Of a stretch of DNA of 12,039 nt, positions 11,196 through 12,039 are shown in pieces. The position numbers and the translations under genes were made by a program. Under the pieces are notes generated by a model. That model saw only the letters and a list, made by a program, of their open reading frames with translations, had not been told where the DNA came from and ran no database searches. This stretch comes from Syntrophaceae bacterium UBA2192 (lineage in GTDB: Bacteria; Desulfobacterota; Syntrophia; Syntrophales; UBA2192). The stretch covers positions 1 to 12,039 of the forward strand of contig DCVI01000203.1 of the NCBI GenBank assembly GCA_002327315.1, given 5' to 3'. How positions within the stretch are numbered: position 1 is the stretch's first letter; every line of letters begins with the position of its first letter.

Positions 11196-12039
11196 ATGCT
11201 AGACGTCAAATTTCTCAGGGAAAACACCGAGCTCGTCCGCCGCAAGATGCTCGAGCGGGGGCAGGAGATCGACTTTGCGCCCTTCGTCAACTCCGAGAAG
11301 CGCCGCCGGGACATCCTCCAGGAGGTGGAGGCCCTCCGGGGCGAGCGCAACAAGGCCTCCAAGGAGATCGGGACCCTCAAGAAAGAGAAGAAAGACGCCT
11401 CCGAGCTCGTGGCGAAGATGGCGTCCATTTCCGACCGGATCAAGGCGCTCGACGCGGAACTGGCCCAGGCGGAGGCGGACATCCAGAGCTTCATCATGGT
11501 CATCCCCAACGTCCAGCACGAATCCGTCGAGTACGGCACAAGCTCCGAGGAAAACGTCGTGGTGCGCACCTGGGGCGAGAAGCCCGTCATGGACTTCGAG
11601 CCCAAGCCCCACTGGGACATCGGCGAAAACCTGAAGATCTTGGACTTTGCCTGCGGGGCAAAGATCACCGGGGCGCGCTTCACCCTCTACCGCGGCTGGG
11701 GAGCCAAGCTGGAGCGGGCCCTCATCAACTACATGCTCGATCTGCACACTTTCCAGCACACCTACCTCGAGGTCCTCACGCCCTTCATGGTGAACAAGGA
11801 AAGCATGACCGGCACGGGGCAGCTCCCGAAGTTCGCCCAGGATCTCTTCAAGATCGAGGGGATGGACTACTACATGATCCCCACGGCTGAGGTCCCCGTC
11901 ACGAACATCCACCGCGACGAGATCCTCAGCGAGAAGGACCTGCCCGTCTACTACGTGGCCTACTCGCCGTGCTTCCGCAGCGAGGCGGGCTCCTACGGAA
12001 AAGACACCCGGGGACTCATCCGCCAGCACCAGTTCAACA
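11196..12039 (+). CDS. serS: Seryl-tRNA synthetase, 5' part (runs off the window)
   Basis: The first 281 codons of a class II aminoacyl-tRNA synthetase that charges tRNA-Ser (and tRNA-Sec where present) with serine. The N-terminus MLDVKFLRENTELVRRKM opens the long antiparallel coiled-coil arm (about 28-105), which grips the tRNA variable arm. The catalytic core then begins, with GARFTLYRGWGAKLERAL, the motif 1 region (YLEVLTPFMVN), the TAEVP serine-site segment and motif 2 (SPCFRSEAGSYGKDTRGLIRQHQF). Motif 3 lies outside the window, so completeness cannot be judged. Start ATG 11196 follows an AGGGGGG site at 9 bases and matches the family start. The gap from murJ holds two dispersed repeats and a weak promoter candidate. 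Confidence 0.96.
   Translation, partial: MLDVKFLRENTELVRRKMLERGQEIDFAPFVNSEKRRRDILQEVEALRGERNKASKEIGTLKKEKKDASELVAKMASISDRIKALDAELAQAEADIQSFIMVIPNVQHESVEYGTSSEENVVVRTWGEKPVMDFEPKPHWDIGENLKILDFACGAKITGARFTLYRGWGAKLERALINYMLDLHTFQHTYLEVLTPFMVNKESMTGTGQLPKFAQDLFKIEGMDYYMIPTAEVPVTNIHRDEILSEKDLPVYYVAYSPCFRSEAGSYGKDTRGLIRQHQFN

Noticed and set aside
11117..11890. 257-codon plus-strand ORF starting MSLRGATATKQSQ
   Set aside because: Begins in a dispersed repeat and runs out of frame through serS; the serS frame has the synthetase motifs.

Overview
This is a GC-rich bacterial chromosomal window of housekeeping genes separated by repeat-filled gaps. The gene set fits a Deltaproteobacterium in the broad sense (Desulfobacterota, perhaps near Syntrophales): a free-standing TrpB2, an RNase G/E with an intermediate-length tail, a single-domain YggT followed by a DivIVA-type coiled-coil protein, and abundant short palindromic and heptanucleotide repeats. 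The taxonomic call is inference.

Layout. On the minus strand, 21-1391 encodes a TrpB2-type tryptophan synthase beta subunit. Its 560-base upstream region is the most notable non-coding part of the window. It holds a promoter candidate (1745-1771), a 26-codon leader peptide with three consecutive Trp codons (1645-1725), overlapping hairpins, and a 12-bp intrinsic terminator followed by six U (1564-1594). Together these look like a ribosome-mediated trp attenuator. On the plus strand, a consensus-like promoter (1894-1922) precedes a YciO/YrdC/Sua5-family gene and an RNase G/E gene (1955-4376), probably one operon. It ends at a palindromic element shared with the convergent proC (4546-5361, minus).

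Diverging from proC, a TTGACA promoter (5551-5579) precedes yggT (5610-5912) and an 865-residue DivIVA-domain protein (5916-8513) with a very long Ala/Glu/Lys/Arg/Gln-rich coiled coil, near-identical 29-residue tandem units and a duplicated C-terminal motif. After a repeat-laden gap come a DUF167/YggU gene (8780-9079), murJ (9343-10941, lipid II flippase) and the 5' part of serS (11196 to the window edge).

Functional themes are tryptophan and proline synthesis, tRNA modification and charging, RNA processing, and cell-envelope growth or division (YggT, DivIVA-like, MurJ). Most gaps carry one or more short repeats: five copies of a CCCTCTCCC/GGGAGAGGG element with a GGGTGAGGGTGA tail, two copies of a CCCCCTTT/AAAGGGGG element, one GTCATTGCGAGG-type element, one CCCGCAGC/GCTGCGGG palindrome, and three unrelated heptanucleotide tandem arrays. 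The best candidates for something undescribed are the trp attenuator controlling a lone trpB2 and the giant DivIVA-like protein with its duplicated C-terminal motif.
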